A DNA stretch of 64,000 nt from Catenibacillus sp964565805 (GTDB lineage: Bacteria; Bacillota; Clostridia; Lachnospirales; Lachnospiraceae), in contig CAZMGH010000006.1 of the NCBI GenBank assembly GCA_964565805.1, positions 1-64,000 of the forward strand, read 5' to 3'. Each line of letters starts with the position of its first letter. Within the stretch, counting starts at the first letter, position 1. Position numbers and translations under genes: made by a program. The notes under the pieces were generated by a model. It did no database searches. It saw nothing but the letters and a program-made list of their open reading frames with translations, and had not been told where the DNA came from. Shown in pieces: positions 1 to 8,698 of the stretch.

Positions 1-26
1 ATATCAATGGTTTCATCAACAAGCAT
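1..26 (-). CDS. start of a protein-coding gene running off the left edge
   Basis: Only the first eight codons or so are inside the window (M-L-V-D-E-T-I-D on the minus strand). The ATG at 26 is preceded by a good GGAGGGAG ribosome site, so a real gene probably starts here, downstream of the sugar-binding lipoprotein gene and in the same direction. Too short to identify. Confidence 0.45.
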
Positions 27-49
27 AAATAAATTCTCCCTCCATAAAC

Positions 50-77
50 AAAGGGCGGCTCTTTAAAACCGCCCTTT
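50..77 (-). terminator. hairpin after the sugar-binding protein gene
   Basis: A perfect 9-bp stem (AAAGGGCGG / CCGCCCTTT) lies just past the stop of the lipoprotein gene. On the minus strand it is followed by TTTG then TTTA, a weak U tract, so it may be a partial terminator separating the lipoprotein gene from the next gene. Confidence 0.6.
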
Positions 78-91
78 CAATCATGATCTGC

Positions 92-1657
92 TTACTGCTG
101 TGCCAGCCATTCATCTAACTGACGCTGATGTTCTTCAATAATGTCTTCAATACCAGCCGCGTCCAGAGCCTCATTCATACGCTCCAGCTGTGTATCAATT
201 TCATCCTCCGCATAAATTCCTACTACCAGGCCCGGCAGATATTCCGCAATTGCGTTTGTAACATTTGACACCTGAGTGGAAACAGGCTGAGGATCAAAAC
301 TAAATCCCAGGATCGGACTCCTTGCCGCGTTTTCACTGATTTCCAGACACTCGTCAATGGCTTCCTCTGTTACAGGTTCAAACTGATAAATCTGCATAGA
401 GTCGCCAAAATTTGAGAAAACACGAGAATATCCTACATTACTGGCATCAACCCCATCCGGATATTTAATAATCCTTTCGCTAACCTTTTCATAATGCAGC
501 CCTTCAATTCCGTAAGTTAGAAGATTCGCCACATCGGCGTTAGTATACATAAGATTCAGAAAATCCATGGCTTTATCCGGACGCTCGCAGTTAATAGAAA
601 TTCCCCAGCCGTTTTCCTGTACTCCGGACGTGCTGATTTCAGGATCCCGCATAGTCGCCATGGCTATTTCAAAATCATAGGAAGGCGATAAAACACCCAT
701 CTGTATGGGAGACACTGTGCCAAATTCACAAAAGCTTTGGCCTGTTGTAAACACATCTCTTGAATTTACTCCGCTGACCATAGAATCTGACGGCACCCAC
801 CCATTTTCATACCATTCCCGGTTTTTAGAAAGATATTCCCGGTAATCCTCTGATTTAAACAAATTAAAAATCTTCATTTCAGAATCTGTTTCATCCATCG
901 CGCCGTAAATCGCATTCGTTCCAAAGGTTATAATGTTCGGATTAAATAAAGAATACATCATATCTGTCTCTCCGGTTCCTCTGGTAAGCAGATACAGATC
1001 AGGATTCGCCTCCTTAAGCTGGGCCGCAATCGATTCCACATCCTCGATGGTAAGATCGTCCGGCACTTCAATGCCATATTCCTCCGCCATCTCCGCATTA
1101 TAAATCATGCCGCTCCCGTCATAGGAATATAACATTCCAGGGACAGAATAAATGGAATCTCCAATCCTGTTGGCTTCAATAACATCTTCCGCCTTTTCCA
1201 AGATTCCCTGCCCTCTTTCTTCCAAGAGATCATCCAAAGCCAGGAGCAGACCGTCAGATACCATGGAGGGATAGCTATAAGTTCTTCCGGTTGTTACAAT
1301 ATCTACCTTTTCTCCGCCGGCAGCCATCAGTGAAAGCCGGGTCACGTGATCTGCAATATGGATATTTAAAAGCTTAACCGTGCAATTAATTTCAGCAAGA
1401 GCAATCTCATTCACAGCCTCCTCCACTAATTCCAGATCCGGCATGTCCGTCCCCAAGGTAAGATTTTCAATGACCACCTCATAAGGCTCTTCATCAAAAT
1501 CAATAACTCCGGATGTTTCAGAACCGGACGCCGAAGTTTGGCCTGTCGTATCTGCCGTGTTTTCCTGAGATGATGCAGTATTGCCGCCGCCCCCGCAGCC
1601 AGCCAGTAAAGTCATCCCCATTGCTGCTGTTAACAAGCATGCTGTAAACCTCTTCAT
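92..1657 (-). CDS. ABC transporter extracellular sugar-binding lipoprotein (LplA/YtcQ type)
   Basis: A 521-residue extracellular solute-binding protein of the large family 1 type used with LplB/LplC permeases. It has a lipoprotein signal: basic start (MKR), hydrophobic stretch and lipobox LLAGC followed by a Gly/Ser/Thr-rich linker, so the mature protein is tethered outside the membrane. The start at 1657 is chosen over one ten codons upstream because it has AGGAGG at good spacing and begins the signal peptide. It is the last gene of the glycan locus and has its own promoter with operator repeats. The ligand is probably an oligosaccharide from a plant or host glycan; this rests on the neighbouring GH9 and esterase genes. 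Confidence 0.9.
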   Translation of the reverse strand: MKRFTACLLTAAMGMTLLAGCGGGGNTASSQENTADTTGQTSASGSETSGVIDFDEEPYEVVIENLTLGTDMPDLELVEEAVNEIALAEINCTVKLLNIHIADHVTRLSLMAAGGEKVDIVTTGRTYSYPSMVSDGLLLALDDLLEERGQGILEKAEDVIEANRIGDSIYSVPGMLYSYDGSGMIYNAEMAEEYGIEVPDDLTIEDVESIAAQLKEANPDLYLLTRGTGETDMMYSLFNPNIITFGTNAIYGAMDETDSEMKIFNLFKSEDYREYLSKNREWYENGWVPSDSMVSGVNSRDVFTTGQSFCEFGTVSPIQMGVLSPSYDFEIAMATMRDPEISTSGVQENGWGISINCERPDKAMDFLNLMYTNADVANLLTYGIEGLHYEKVSERIIKYPDGVDASNVGYSRVFSNFGDSMQIYQFEPVTEEAIDECLEISENAARSPILGFSFDPQPVSTQVSNVTNAIAEYLPGLVVGIYAEDEIDTQLERMNEALDAAGIEDIIEEHQRQLDEWLAQQ

Positions 1658-1723
1658 AAATTTCCTCCTCCTTGTCCATTCATCCAAATGAATCGTTATT
1701 TATGTTTTCCATTTGTCAAGGGC

Positions 1724-1787
1724 AGTATATCAAATCCTACCTTTTTATAGAATTTCTCAAAATGACTCTTTTCCACTGAAAAATGAC
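1724..1787 (-). promoter_or_regulatory. promoter of the sugar-binding protein gene with AraC-type direct repeats
   Basis: On the minus strand two copies of AAGAGTCATTTT (cores GTCATTT at 1781-1787 and 1760-1766) lie exactly 21 bp apart, two helical turns. A -10 box TATACT (1724-1729) follows 30 bp after the proximal repeat, with no good -35 box. This is the usual look of a promoter activated by an AraC-type regulator. The same arrangement occurs at 7810-7873. Confidence 0.65.
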
Positions 1788-1789
1788 TC

Positions 1790-4168
1790 TTATTTGATCC
1801 AGGAAACCAAACCGGCTGCCGCTGCGAGAAAACGGGCCGATGAGTGGATCCACACCTCATTAAAGGTAGGCCGGTTGTCTGAGGGTAAAAACGGCGCGTC
1901 ATTGGCTCCCTTTGACTGGATCCCTACCGGAATCGCGCCTGTCATATCCGGACTGTAAGGCGTATATAAAGGCTGGAATCCGTAGCCTTCCCCGTACATA
2001 TCCGACCGGGCAAAAGGATTTTTGCCGAGCATCCAGGCCACCTGATCCAGAGCAATATTTCTCAGTTCCTTATCTTTAAAGATTCTCCCAATCTCCGCGC
2101 AGGCAGCTGCTTTTGCAAAAACCGGGGCGAAGAACCCTCTAAGCAGCGATGAGGAAACCGGCATACGCCTTAAATAGTAATCCTCTGATAAACGGATCCC
2201 ATTACAAATAGAATCCCGGTAAAGCTTCTTTACAAATCCCTCTCCTTCCATTCCCAGCATCCGGTCAAAGGCTTTTGTATCCACATGATAAACCGCCGCC
2301 GGAAGAAGTCCGAAAGGCTGAATATATTTTACAGTCTTCTTCAAATACTCTGCATACAGCATACATGCCTGTTCCCATGATTTTGCGTCCTTATGAGACG
2401 GGGCAGCCTCCAGCAACCGGGCCAAAAACAGGATCGGAGCCTGTTCCGCAGACTGATGCTCGTACTGGGCAATGGTCCTTTTGTTCTGCTCACAGTAAAA
2501 AAATCCTTTTAATGGAATATCCCAGTCTGTATTCTCCTGCTGCTGACAGCGGATCACCGCTGCTGCTGTCTGAGCGGCGATGTCTGAATATTTTTCATTC
2601 CCTGTTGCCTTAAACAGCATAACAGCTCCATAGCCTTTTCTTGAAAGATGCTGAAGTTCATGATAGGCTGTATTGCCTTTCCTTAACTCTAAATGAGCAT
2701 GATCCGGTTCATACTTCTGACCAAATTCAAAGTCTTCTATAGCATCCTTTAAGCACCACCGGGCATAGCGTTCATCGGTATCTCTAAAAACAAGATACGC
2801 CTGAGCTAACGTTCCTGCCCGAAACCAGTGTCCCAGGGCATCGGTAGCTGCCCTATGAAGATCATCCTTCCAGGCCTCTTTGTCTTCTTTCAGAATAAAA
2901 TCATCCCACTGCATATGTCCGGACTCGAAAGCATAATAGCCGTCATGAAACGACGTTTTCAGCACCCAGTCCAACCCGTGCCGGACCTCTTCCTCCACCC
3001 GGGCCTTTAACTCTTTTTCCCCTTCATTCAGGTTTGTTATAAGATCCAGCATGGCCGTAATCCCGTCACAGGTGGTGCAAAGCTCCTGACACAAATCTCC
3101 CGCGTCATGCCATCCGCCGGAATTATTAATTTTTCGCCCATCGGGGTGTACAATAAAATCCGTCATACCGCAGGGGCCGTGAAGTCCCGGAACATGTCCC
3201 CCGCATCGCTCTCTCTGGAAAAAATTAATATTTTTCCAGATGGGAGAATACAAAACATCCCAGTCAATAGGAAACGGATAAGTCATTCGGTCCCTGATCT
3301 TAAGAATATATTTCCCCGGCCTTTGTACAGCTGAAAAATCCATCACCTGATAGGTTCCAATGTCCATGTGAATGGTCTGAGCCTGGCCCGTATAAATCAG
3401 CTCCCCGCTGACAGTATCATATAAAACAAACTCCGCGCCTTCCGCGTTTTGAGTGACCGCCTGTTTCGGCGCATCCGGCAAAAATCCGATCTGGCTGTAA
3501 GCGATCCGGTTTCCCAGAGCCCAGCCTTCAACTACGTCAGCATCAACCTTTTCAACCTTCATATCCCCAATGTAAATATGATATTCAGGATCATCCCCCG
3601 CCATTACGCCTTCGGCCTCATGGACAAGGACAAACTCCCTCACCTGATCTCTCTCATGGGAAGTAAACTCCCAGAAAACCGGATACCACTGATTACTTGG
3701 AACATTAAATCCGGTCCGGCTGTCCAGTCCCTGCCGGTCAGAGGACAATGCATCTTTATTGCACATAACAAAATAAAGCCATGTGTTGGGACGTGTGGGC
3801 GCGTCAGCATAAATCCACAGAGTAATCCGGCTGTATTCACTTAAATCGGCTCCATGGGTTTTAAAATGTACAATATTCGAGCATCCCGGCCAATCTGTAA
3901 AGGACTGGCGGTCTAACTGAAGCTGCTCCCGATTGTCTCCAAACATATGAAGGGTAGGATGTCCGTTATACAAAACCCGGTCACTGATTTCTATAGCGCC
4001 GGTCATTTCATGTTCAATATGATCTAAACGGTCACAGGCAAACAATAAGCGGCTGTCGTAAACCTTTTTATTCTTCCACACAGCATACTGGCTTTTTTCA
4101 TAATCCGCCGCCATGCCTGTATGCACATTAAAGCTATCTTTAATCAGCTTTTTTAACGCCTCATTCAT
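1790..4168 (-). CDS. intracellular glycoside hydrolase family 9 protein
   Basis: A 792-residue GH9 protein. The first 215 residues or so form a beta-rich domain; residues about 220-305 look like the Ig-like CelD_N domain that precedes GH9 catalytic domains. The catalytic domain carries the signature SGGWHDAGD (about 350-358, the nucleophile/base Asp pair) and near the C-terminus NEVWIHSSARFLAA with the likely acid Glu. There is no signal peptide, so it should act in the cytoplasm on imported oligosaccharides. It starts four bases inside the end of the upstream esterase gene (ATGA overlap), so translation of the two is probably coupled. The exact substrate (beta-glucan, chito- or other oligosaccharide) cannot be read from the sequence. 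Confidence 0.85.
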   Translation of the reverse strand: MNEALKKLIKDSFNVHTGMAADYEKSQYAVWKNKKVYDSRLLFACDRLDHIEHEMTGAIEISDRVLYNGHPTLHMFGDNREQLQLDRQSFTDWPGCSNIVHFKTHGADLSEYSRITLWIYADAPTRPNTWLYFVMCNKDALSSDRQGLDSRTGFNVPSNQWYPVFWEFTSHERDQVREFVLVHEAEGVMAGDDPEYHIYIGDMKVEKVDADVVEGWALGNRIAYSQIGFLPDAPKQAVTQNAEGAEFVLYDTVSGELIYTGQAQTIHMDIGTYQVMDFSAVQRPGKYILKIRDRMTYPFPIDWDVLYSPIWKNINFFQRERCGGHVPGLHGPCGMTDFIVHPDGRKINNSGGWHDAGDLCQELCTTCDGITAMLDLITNLNEGEKELKARVEEEVRHGLDWVLKTSFHDGYYAFESGHMQWDDFILKEDKEAWKDDLHRAATDALGHWFRAGTLAQAYLVFRDTDERYARWCLKDAIEDFEFGQKYEPDHAHLELRKGNTAYHELQHLSRKGYGAVMLFKATGNEKYSDIAAQTAAAVIRCQQQENTDWDIPLKGFFYCEQNKRTIAQYEHQSAEQAPILFLARLLEAAPSHKDAKSWEQACMLYAEYLKKTVKYIQPFGLLPAAVYHVDTKAFDRMLGMEGEGFVKKLYRDSICNGIRLSEDYYLRRMPVSSSLLRGFFAPVFAKAAACAEIGRIFKDKELRNIALDQVAWMLGKNPFARSDMYGEGYGFQPLYTPYSPDMTGAIPVGIQSKGANDAPFLPSDNRPTFNEVWIHSSARFLAAAAGLVSWIK

Positions 4169-5805
4169 TTGTTTTCCCCCTTCACAACCTTTTGAATCTC
4201 TTCCCGACGCATCATATGCTCATAAAGCATCTGATCTAAAAGACTGTCCTTGCCGGTATGGCCCGCGATTTCATCTCCCAGCTCGATCCAGCCGTAATTT
4301 TCATCACTTTGAGGCCAATAGGGAAGGCCCTCCCCATTGGGATCGCCAGTTTTCATGAAATTCGCCCAGTAGGAGCTCATCTGATCTGCTAACTGCACAT
4401 CATCATCCGTCCATGGACGGATAGGAGGCACATTATTTTTCCCGTCCTCGCTTTTTCTCAGAGAAGCAAAGGTATACCAAAGCTCACTGGAATGCCATGC
4501 CAAAAGCTTTTCAGAGTCTCTGGCCGTTCCTTTTTCCTCCGGATGGCACGGCGGAACATGGGAAAACAGATACGACCAGGTCTTGCCCTTCATGCCTTTT
4601 TCTTTGCGGTAAGCGCCGTAAAACCGGTTAATGATCCCGCCGCCAAAAGCAGTCAGTCCTAAAGCCGCGTACCACCGGGACATATGATCCGCATTTTCCG
4701 GGGTGCATGGGAAATTTTTCTCAAATTCATACTTTTCATAAAGGTCGCCTAACTGTTCTTTGGCAAGAGCATAATACTGCTCTTCATCCACCGTTGGCGA
4801 TCCGCCGAGATTAAAAACTTTTAACATATTGCTCTCGCCATAGTTTCCCCCGGAAATGTAATCGCAGTCACAGGCAAATTCATTAATATTTTTATAAAGA
4901 TCTTTATACATCAGGTTGACGCCATCGGCCACCATAGCCCCAATGGCCATATCCATGGGGCCTAATTTTCCGGAATAAAACACCTCTGCTGGAAGCTTTC
5001 TTAAGTCTTCCACTGAAATGTCCGGATTAATGCCCTTAGATTTTAAAAACTCAACACCAAGTCTTTCCGCCTCTTCCATGGTATTATAATCTCTGCCTAC
5101 CCAGTTTAAGTTGGACTGATTGATCACCCGCTTTACCCGGCCTTTCTGCTTGGGGGACCCTGCCAAAGCTCCGGATTTTGCGGTGCCGCCGGACTGTCCG
5201 CCTACGGTAATATTTTTCGGATCACCGCCGAAAGCCTCAATATTTTCATAAACCCAGTCCAGGGCCTTGATCTCATCCATTAAACCATAGTTTCCGGAAA
5301 TGCCGCCCTGCTCTTTAGAAAGCTGGGGCAGAGCCAGGTACCCGAACACGTTTAACCGCTGACCTACCGTTACGACCACAATGCCTTTTCTGGCCAATTC
5401 GCTGTTTTCAAACTCATTTTCAAAAGAATGTCCGCCCCCTAATCCGCCGCCGTGAAACCACATAAATACCGGCCGTTTTTCATCAGCCGACTGAGCTCCT
5501 GTGGTAATATTTAAAAACAGACAGTCTTCACTAACCTCCGGAAAGCCGTCATAATAAAAATCCGACTGGTAAGGTTCTTCTGCAAGACCTCCCATACTGG
5601 GCTGCATGGCCCGTTTCGGATAGGTATCACACAGCTTAACTCCTTCCCAGGGCTCCTGATCCATTGGCGGCTTAAACCGGTTTTCTCCTTCCGCGGACGC
5701 TGCGTATCGCACCCCTCTAAAATAAGTCAATCCCGCATACTTCCATTCCGTCGCTTCAACCCCCTGAAGCCTTCCGTATTTTGTCTGTACGATTCCAATT
5801 CCCAT
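4165..5805 (-). CDS. type-B carboxylesterase (alpha/beta hydrolase)
   Basis: A 546-residue carboxylesterase of the pnbA/type-B family. Visible motifs are the oxyanion-hole HGGG, the nucleophile elbow GGQSGG with the catalytic Ser, an acidic residue in GGNYGESN, and a His in AWHSSELWYTF matching the family's catalytic His. No signal peptide is present. The start at 5805 (MGIGIVQ) has GGAGG at good spacing; an upstream in-frame ATG at 5871 has none. It is co-transcribed with the two permeases and overlaps the GH9 gene. The inferred job is removal of acetyl or other ester groups from imported oligosaccharides before GH9 cleavage, but type-B esterases have broad substrates. Confidence 0.85.
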   Translation of the reverse strand: MGIGIVQTKYGRLQGVEATEWKYAGLTYFRGVRYAASAEGENRFKPPMDQEPWEGVKLCDTYPKRAMQPSMGGLAEEPYQSDFYYDGFPEVSEDCLFLNITTGAQSADEKRPVFMWFHGGGLGGGHSFENEFENSELARKGIVVVTVGQRLNVFGYLALPQLSKEQGGISGNYGLMDEIKALDWVYENIEAFGGDPKNITVGGQSGGTAKSGALAGSPKQKGRVKRVINQSNLNWVGRDYNTMEEAERLGVEFLKSKGINPDISVEDLRKLPAEVFYSGKLGPMDMAIGAMVADGVNLMYKDLYKNINEFACDCDYISGGNYGESNMLKVFNLGGSPTVDEEQYYALAKEQLGDLYEKYEFEKNFPCTPENADHMSRWYAALGLTAFGGGIINRFYGAYRKEKGMKGKTWSYLFSHVPPCHPEEKGTARDSEKLLAWHSSELWYTFASLRKSEDGKNNVPPIRPWTDDDVQLADQMSSYWANFMKTGDPNGEGLPYWPQSDENYGWIELGDEIAGHTGKDSLLDQMLYEHMMRREEIQKVVKGENK

Positions 5806-5894
5806 TTTGTTTTCCTCCAATTTAAAATACCCTTTATTCCCGCAGGCGATGAGCCAAACGGCAATTGCCAATTTATTTTACAAGTTTCTGACCC

Positions 5895-6776
5895 TTAGCC
5901 TTTTACACTGCCTATAGTAAGCCCTTTTACAAAATATTTCTGAAAAAACGGATATGCAATGATCAAAGGCAATATACCTACCACTGCAATGGCCATGCGC
6001 ACTGTGTTGGATGGAATATCTCCAAACCTCACTCCGGTGACGCTGTTGGATGCCAGGAACTGAACGCTGCTGTTAATGGCATTAAGGATGTTCTGAATAC
6101 TATATAGCTTAGTATCATTTAAATAATACAGCCCGTTCTGCCAGTCATTCCAGTAGGACATGGCTGTCATCATACCGATCGTTGCAATAATAGGCTTTGA
6201 CAAAGGGATAACGATCCTGTATAGCACCGTCCACTCCTTTGCCCCGTCAATTCGGGCAGCCTCAAGCAATTCCCTGGGAATACTGTTCATAAAATAATTT
6301 CTTACAAGAATAACACTAAATGCCCCCATCATTAAATTAGGAACCAGCAGGGCAAAAATTGTATCCTTAATATGTAATACCGATGCGTAAATAATATAGG
6401 ACGGCACCTGCCCGCCGGAAAACAGCATGGTAAAAACAAGCAGGAAATTTAAAACCTTCCGCCCCGGCAGACCTTCTTTAGAAAGCATATAAGCCAGCAT
6501 AGACGTCATCAGGATACTGCATACTGTCCCTGTAACCGTCACCAGGATAGTGATCCCGTAGGCCCGGACAATAGTAATGCCTTCATTCATCAAATACTGA
6601 TAGGCAGCTAAAGACCATTTCTCCGGAAAATAAGAATAGCCGTTTGCAATAGCCGTCTGTTCATCTGTAAATGAGGCAATAACAAGAAGTATAAACGGCA
6701 TCACTGCCATAAAGGCCAGCAAACCAAGAACAATATTTCCCGCAATGGACCATCTTTTTCTCTCTCTTGTAATCAT
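5895..6776 (-). CDS. carbohydrate ABC transporter permease (LplC/YtcP type)
   Basis: A 293-residue inner-membrane permease with six predicted membrane segments. The EAA loop is visible as RELLEAARIDGAKEWT, which contacts the shared sugar-transport ATPase (no ATPase gene is in this locus, as usual for this family). It ends in the typical KYFVKGLTIGSVKG tail. It lies 14 bp after the partner permease, in one operon. Confidence 0.93.
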   Translation of the reverse strand: MITRERKRWSIAGNIVLGLLAFMAVMPFILLVIASFTDEQTAIANGYSYFPEKWSLAAYQYLMNEGITIVRAYGITILVTVTGTVCSILMTSMLAYMLSKEGLPGRKVLNFLLVFTMLFSGGQVPSYIIYASVLHIKDTIFALLVPNLMMGAFSVILVRNYFMNSIPRELLEAARIDGAKEWTVLYRIVIPLSKPIIATIGMMTAMSYWNDWQNGLYYLNDTKLYSIQNILNAINSSVQFLASNSVTGVRFGDIPSNTVRMAIAVVGILPLIIAYPFFQKYFVKGLTIGSVKG

Positions 6777-6790
6777 AGCTATTTATCCCC

Positions 6791-7714
6791 CTAAAAGATC
6801 GCGTTACTCTTGTCTACCTTGCGGACAATGGCATTAACCGCCATAACCATTACAAAGCCCACAACAGACTGTAAAAATCCCGCGGCTGAGGACATAGCCA
6901 TATTAGGCTGGAGCATCAGCCCCCGGTATACAAACGTATCGATGGTATCTGTCACCTCATATAAAGCCCCCTGGTTTTGAGGCACCTGGAAAAACAGGCC
7001 GAAATCTGACCGGAAAATACTGCCGCAGTTTAAAATAAGCAAAGTAATGATCGTCGGCTTTAACAAAGGCAGTGTGATCCGGCGGATCTGCTGCCACCGG
7101 CTGGCACCGTCAATGGTAGCGGCTTCATAATATTCCTCACTGATCCCCAGGATCGTTGACAGGTACATGATCATACCAAATCCCACGCCTTTCCACTGGT
7201 TCACAAAAATAAGGATAAACGGCCAGTATTTTGGCTCCTGATACCAGCTAATAGGCTCTCCGCCCAATGATTTAATAATCGAGTTCAAAAGGCCGGTGGT
7301 CGGACTTAGATAAGCAAAGACCAGATATGCTACAATGACCATGGACATAAGATGCGGCAGCAGCACTAACGTCTGGAAAAACCGTTTTGTCTTTTTGCTG
7401 ATGATCTCATTGGTTAGAACAGCCACTGTAACATTGACAACCATGCCTATAAGAATAAACGCCAAACTGTACAGCACGGTATTTCTTGTAATACGCCAGG
7501 CCACGCTGGATTTAAATAAATACTCAAAATTTGCCAGTCCGCACCATGCGCTCCCCCATACGCCCTGTGCATAATTAAAGTCCTTAAACGCAATCTGTAA
7601 GCCAAACATTGGGAGATAGTTGTTAATGATCAGATACAGCATCCCCGGAACACCCATGAGATAAAAGGGGATCCAATGGCTGAATTTTACTTTTGACTTT
7701 TTTCTCTTTTTCAT
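6791..7714 (-). CDS. carbohydrate ABC transporter permease (LplB/YteP type)
   Basis: A 307-residue partner permease with six membrane segments and the EAA loop EEYYEAATIDGASRWQQ. It starts with a basic leader (MKKRKKSKVKF) after AAGGTGGAGG. It is the first gene of the transport/hydrolase operon and sits behind the operator-promoter at 7810-7873. With the LplC-type permease and the lipoprotein it forms an oligosaccharide importer. Confidence 0.93.
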   Translation of the reverse strand: MKKRKKSKVKFSHWIPFYLMGVPGMLYLIINNYLPMFGLQIAFKDFNYAQGVWGSAWCGLANFEYLFKSSVAWRITRNTVLYSLAFILIGMVVNVTVAVLTNEIISKKTKRFFQTLVLLPHLMSMVIVAYLVFAYLSPTTGLLNSIIKSLGGEPISWYQEPKYWPFILIFVNQWKGVGFGMIMYLSTILGISEEYYEAATIDGASRWQQIRRITLPLLKPTIITLLILNCGSIFRSDFGLFFQVPQNQGALYEVTDTIDTFVYRGLMLQPNMAMSSAAGFLQSVVGFVMVMAVNAIVRKVDKSNAIF

Positions 7715-7809
7715 TTATCCTCCACCTTCTCCTTATCTTCCGGCAATATCCGGAAAGCTTTCTGTCCTGTTCATTTTACTGTCAGCGTTCCTTTATTGCC
7801 TTTTTTAAC

Positions 7810-7873
7810 ATTGTATCATGGAGGCCTTTAAAGAATAATCTTTAGAAATGACATAAATGCACTGAAAAATGAC
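7810..7873 (-). promoter_or_regulatory. promoter of the permease-esterase-GH9 operon with AraC-type direct repeats
   Basis: Minus-strand GTCATTT cores at 7867-7873 and 7846-7852 are 21 bp apart; a -10 box TACAAT (7810-7815) follows 30 bp after the proximal core. Core sequence, repeat period and distance to the -10 are the same as at the promoter at 1724-1787. The likely binder is the YesN-type response regulator encoded immediately upstream. Confidence 0.7.
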
Positions 7874-7905
7874 TGAAAAGAAAAATCTTTTCAGTCATTT
7901 TTCAG
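7862..7905. repeat. perfect 19-bp inverted repeat after the response regulator gene
   Basis: CTGAAAAATGACTGAAAAG (7862-7880) is perfectly inverted at 7887-7905 around a 6-base loop. It begins one base after the response regulator stop codon. It could end transcription of the regulator genes, although no clear U tract follows. Its left arm contains the distal operator core of the operon promoter, and its right arm supplies an inverted third copy. Confidence 0.75.
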
Positions 7906-7906
7906 C

Positions 7907-8677
7907 CTATCTGAACTTTTTCCGATACTGTCCCGGCGACATGCCCTCAAACTTTTTAAACAGCGCTCCAAAATGAGCCGGGCTGATATATCCGATTTTT
8001 TCCGTGATCGTTTCCAGGGACCAGTCGGTCTTTAAAAGCATTTCCTTAGCCAGCGCGATCCTTTCCTCGGATACATAGGCCAAAATACTTTTCCCTGTTT
8101 TCTTTTTAAACATACGCATTAAATACTGAGGATTTAACGCCACATACGCCGCAAGCTGATCCACACTTAAGGGATCTGACAAATGCGCTTTAATGTAAGG
8201 CAGGATTTTATCATAAACAACATCTTCATGAACATCCTTGACCCGGTCAGTCTCAAGCCGCGAATTTTTTTCACGCCGCAGCTCAACAGAATCCGCAGCC
8301 TTGCGCAGAGCCGCTTCCAGTTCTGCAGGATCCATAGGTTTAAGTACATAATCCCGGCATCCCAGCTGCAGCGCCCTGCGCACATATTGATATTCCGGGT
8401 GACAGGTGAGCATGATACATTCTACCGGTTCGCCGGAAAATCTCACCCACTCTGAAATCCACTCAATAAAATCCAGGCCGTTTTCATTAGGCATTTCAAT
8501 ATCACAGATCACAATATGTATTGGATGGCCTTTCAGAAAATTCTGTGCCTGACGGACGGAACCGACGCCGTAAACCCGGGCCGGATCAATATCCAGCTTT
8601 TCCCAGTTCACTTCCGTCTGAACTTCTTCAATGCAGATCTTTTCATCATCAATCACCAGTACATTAATATCCTTCAT
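7907..8677 (-). CDS. YesN-type response regulator with AraC DNA-binding domain
   Basis: A 256-residue regulator. The receiver domain (about 1-125) has the acidic pair DDE, phospho-acceptor Asp in IVICDIEMPNENG and Lys in VLKPMDP. The C-terminal half is a double helix-turn-helix AraC domain with LNPQYLMRMFKKKTGKS and the family motif GYISPAHFGALFKKFEGMSPGQYRKKF. The start at 8677 is preferred over an upstream ATG because GGGAG lies 8 bases before it. It follows the sensor kinase gene by 21 bp. It probably activates the two promoters carrying the 21-bp-spaced repeats when phosphorylated. Confidence 0.92.
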   Translation of the reverse strand: MKDINVLVIDDEKICIEEVQTEVNWEKLDIDPARVYGVGSVRQAQNFLKGHPIHIVICDIEMPNENGLDFIEWISEWVRFSGEPVECIMLTCHPEYQYVRRALQLGCRDYVLKPMDPAELEAALRKAADSVELRREKNSRLETDRVKDVHEDVVYDKILPYIKAHLSDPLSVDQLAAYVALNPQYLMRMFKKKTGKSILAYVSEERIALAKEMLLKTDWSLETITEKIGYISPAHFGALFKKFEGMSPGQYRKKFR

Positions 8678-8698
8678 CCTTCTCACTCCCATTACCGA

